Below, one piece after another: positions 4,849 to 6,425 of a stretch of DNA of 6,425 bases. Under the pieces are notes generated by a model that saw only the letters and a list, made by a program, of their open reading frames with translations, was not told the origin of the DNA and ran no database searches. A program made the position numbers and the translations under genes. Source of the DNA: CAYOKT01 sp964404605 (lineage in GTDB: Bacteria > Electryoneota > Electryoneia > Electryoneales > Electryoneaceae); assembly GCA_964404605.1 (NCBI GenBank), contig CAYOKT010000121.1, forward strand, positions 1-6,425, read 5' to 3'. Each line of letters opens with the position of its first letter. The stretch's first letter is position 1.

Positions 4849-6153
4849 ATGCGCAATACCCTCGCCGTGATCCTCGGGGGCGGAAGAGGCACCCGTCTCT
4901 ATCCCCTCACCAAGGTTCGCTCCAAGCCCGCCGTGCCGCTCGCCGGGAAGTACCGGCTGATCGACATCCCGGTCTCCAACTGCCTTCACTCGAACATCAC
5001 GCGCATCTTCGTCCTCGTCCAGTTCCACTCCGCGAGCCTGATCCGTCACATCCGCCTCACCTACAACTTCGACAGCTTCCGCTCGGAAGGGTTCGTCCAC
5101 ATTCTCGCCGCCGAACAGACCGAATCCTCCGACGAGTGGTTCCGGGGCACGGCGGACGCGGTGCGGAAGACCCTACGGCACTATTACCGCTTCCGCTTCA
5201 ACGAGTACCTGGTGCTCTCCGGGGATCACATCTACCGAATGGACTACCGGAAGATGATCGAGGAGCACCGCGAACGGGGCGCGGACATCACCATGGCCGC
5301 CCTCATCGTGCCGCGCGAGAAAGTCCCCGAGCTGGGAGTGCTGGAGATCGATGAGGCGGGGCGCATCATCCGCTTCGTCGAGAAGCCCCGGGACGAGGCG
5401 GTCATCGACACCCTCGAGGTCGGAGCGGAGTATTTCCGCCGCCGGGGAGAACCCGTCCGCAAGGGATTGTTCCTGGGGAACATGGGAGTCTATCTCTTCC
5501 GCCGTGAAGTGCTCGAGGAGATGCTGCAGGCGTACGGCGAGGAGGACTTCGGGAAGCACATCCTGCCCCTGGCGGTGAAGAACGGCCTGAAGGTCTATTC
5601 CCACCTGTTCGATGACTACTGGGAGGACATCGGGACCATCCGCTCCTTCTACGAGGCGAACCTGGCCTTCGTGGAACCGATCCCGCAGTTCAGTTTCTAC
5701 GATGAGGAGCGCCCCATTTTCACCCGCGCGCGCTACCTGCCGCCGAGCAAGATCACCCGGGTCGCCGCCGAACGGGCGATGTTCTCGGAGGGCTGCATCG
5801 TCGAGGACGCCATCGTGGAGCGCAGCATCATCGGCGTGCGCAGCATCATTCGGAAGGGCGCGGTGGTGCGCAATTCCTACGTCATGGGCTCCGACTACCA
5901 CGAGAGCCCGGAGGACTTCGAAGCGTTGGAAATCGAGGGGCTGCCGCCGGTGGGGGTGGGCGAGAACAGCCTGCTGGACGGGGTTATCGTGGACAAGGAC
6001 GCCCGCATCGGCCGTGATGTGAAGGTGATCGCCGGCCCGGGTCCGGACCGGGAAGGCGAAGGTTGGATGCTCCGGGACGGCGTCGTCGTCATCGAGAAGG
6101 AGGCCGTGATCCCGGACGGGACGGTCCTGGATTTCTCGCGGGGGGCGGACTGA
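4849..6153 (+). CDS. glgC: Glucose-1-phosphate adenylyltransferase (ADP-glucose pyrophosphorylase)
   Basis: This enzyme makes ADP-glucose and pyrophosphate from ATP and glucose-1-phosphate, the committed step of bacterial glycogen synthesis, in the cytoplasm. The 434-residue product has the nucleotidyltransferase domain first: LGGGRGTRLYPLT (9-21), SKPAVPLAGKYRLID (25-39), WFRGTADAVR (97-106), VLSGDHIYRMDY (122-133) and VEKP (177-180) with the sugar-phosphate lysine Lys179, then YWEDIGTI (257-264). From about 310 comes a left-handed beta-helix domain with hexapeptide-like turns (SIIGVRSIIRKGAVV, VDKDARIG). YWEDIGTI, LPPSKI and the C-terminal GVVVIEKEAVIPDGT resemble the plant/cyanobacterial branch more than enteric GlgC. 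Lys417 aligns by eye with the C-terminal activator-site lysine of that branch, so 3-phosphoglycerate-type activation is possible but unproven. No other glycogen gene is in the window, and the 309-base gap upstream suggests separate transcription. Confidence 0.97.
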   Translation: MRNTLAVILGGGRGTRLYPLTKVRSKPAVPLAGKYRLIDIPVSNCLHSNITRIFVLVQFHSASLIRHIRLTYNFDSFRSEGFVHILAAEQTESSDEWFRGTADAVRKTLRHYYRFRFNEYLVLSGDHIYRMDYRKMIEEHRERGADITMAALIVPREKVPELGVLEIDEAGRIIRFVEKPRDEAVIDTLEVGAEYFRRRGEPVRKGLFLGNMGVYLFRREVLEEMLQAYGEEDFGKHILPLAVKNGLKVYSHLFDDYWEDIGTIRSFYEANLAFVEPIPQFSFYDEERPIFTRARYLPPSKITRVAAERAMFSEGCIVEDAIVERSIIGVRSIIRKGAVVRNSYVMGSDYHESPEDFEALEIEGLPPVGVGENSLLDGVIVDKDARIGRDVKVIAGPGPDREGEGWMLRDGVVVIEKEAVIPDGTVLDFSRGAD

Positions 6154-6231
6154 GGGCGTCCTCCGCCCGGGGGCTGCGCGAGGGCGGGCCGGGAAAAGGC
6201 AGGGACGCGGCGCGCCGTGCCCCCTGCTTCC

Positions 6232-6344
6232 CTTCCCGGGATGCATCGCTCCCGGGCTGCTTCCCGGGATGCATCCCGCCTTCGCCTTCAGCTACCTGCC
6301 TTTGGCTATGGCGTGGCAAGCGGCGTGGCAGGCGCTCCCGGGCT
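6232..6344. repeat. Cluster of short direct repeats and CCCGGG palindromes downstream of glgC
   Basis: CTTCCCGGGATGCATC occurs twice (6232-6247 and 6260-6275), 28 bases apart. CGCTCCCGGGCT occurs at 6247-6258 and again at 6333-6344. GGCGTGGCA occurs at 6310-6318 and 6322-6330. The second long copy runs into the perfect 12-base palindrome GGGATGCATCCC (6266-6277). No gene fits the region from 6154 to the window end, and no hairpin with a T-run marks a clear glgC terminator. The cluster may be a local slippage-prone array or part of a repeat element. Confidence 0.5.
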
Positions 6345-6374
6345 ACCTCACGCCTGTTAAGGGTAAAATGTGTC

Positions 6375-6413
6375 ACTCTGACCCGTCCCGACACTTCGGG
6401 ACGAGGGAAGAGT
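6375..6413. repeat. Long imperfect hairpin at the right edge
   Basis: An inner stem CGTCCCG (6384-6390) pairs perfectly with CGGGACG (6397-6403) around a 6-base loop. CC (6382-6383) can extend it to GG (6405-6406) past one bulged A. An outer stem ACTCT (6375-6379) pairs with AGAGT (6409-6413) across a small internal loop. The flanks, TGTCACTCTGA on the left and GAAGAGTCTCG on the right, recall from memory a dispersed repeat family of the form TGTCATTCTGA...GAAGAATCTC found in many environmental genomes. There is no T-run, so it is not a classical terminator. Confidence 0.5.
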
Positions 6414-6425
6414 CTCGAAACGATG

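Noticed and set aside
6163..6187. CCGCCC...GGGCGG stem as glgC terminator
   Set aside because: The loop is 13 bases and no T-run follows, so it cannot be supported as an intrinsic terminator.
6359..6384. End of an insertion sequence, suggested by TTAAGGGTAAAATGTGTCAC-like bases
   Set aside because: It has the look of a transposon terminal repeat, but no matching inverted copy, target duplication or transposase is in the window.
6089..6394. 101-codon minus-strand frame after glgC
   Set aside because: The product is low-complexity, rich in Arg, Pro and Ser, runs through the direct repeats and overlaps the end of glgC; no ribosome site or homology is visible.
6423..6425. ATG at the last three bases as the start of a next gene
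   Set aside because: No Shine-Dalgarno at proper distance, and the ATG adjoins the hairpin repeat; without downstream sequence it cannot be supported.

Overview
The window is a GC-rich bacterial chromosomal segment, tightly packed with seven protein genes of housekeeping type. I see no phage, CRISPR array, transposase, tRNA or rRNA. Three things point, tentatively, to a high-GC member or relative of the Fibrobacteres-Chlorobi-Bacteroidetes (FCB) group, such as Gemmatimonadota, Latescibacterota, Eisenbacteria or Krumholzibacteriota. First, two intergenic regions carry TAnnTTTG promoter elements of the Bacteroidota type. Second, the phosphohexomutase has the GEGNGG/RPSNTEP signature familiar from Bacteroidota GlmM-like proteins. 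Third, two of the genes lack a clear Shine-Dalgarno sequence. The phylum cannot be fixed from this sequence alone.

Left part (1-2072): a purine nucleoside phosphorylase gene on the minus strand runs off the left edge. It is divergent, across about 170 bases, from a plus-strand pair: rnhB (ribonuclease HII) and yraN (UPF0102, nuclease-fold protein). The pair overlaps by 4 bases (GTGA) and is probably one transcript.

Middle (2097-4539): a Bacteroidota-type promoter precedes a three-gene unit: a phosphohexomutase (GlmM/PMM family), a YbjQ/UPF0145 pentamer-family protein and deoC (deoxyribose-phosphate aldolase). The junctions overlap by 4 bases (ATGA) and 1 base (TGATG), so the genes are very likely co-transcribed and translationally coupled. 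PNP, a mutase and DeoC are the three steps that break purine (deoxy)nucleosides down to glyceraldehyde-3-phosphate and acetaldehyde. This raises the possibility, unproven, that the mutase handles pentose phosphates.

Right part (4540-6425): a 309-base gap holds three related GGGCCACC-associated hairpins. It is followed by glgC, an ADP-glucose pyrophosphorylase of the plant/cyanobacterial-like type for glycogen synthesis. The final 272 bases contain no convincing gene but are rich in short direct repeats and palindromes, ending in a long imperfect hairpin at the window edge.

Nothing here looks like a wholly new system. The items most worth checking are the two matching promoters, the structured repeat family, and the mutase-YbjQ-DeoC operon.
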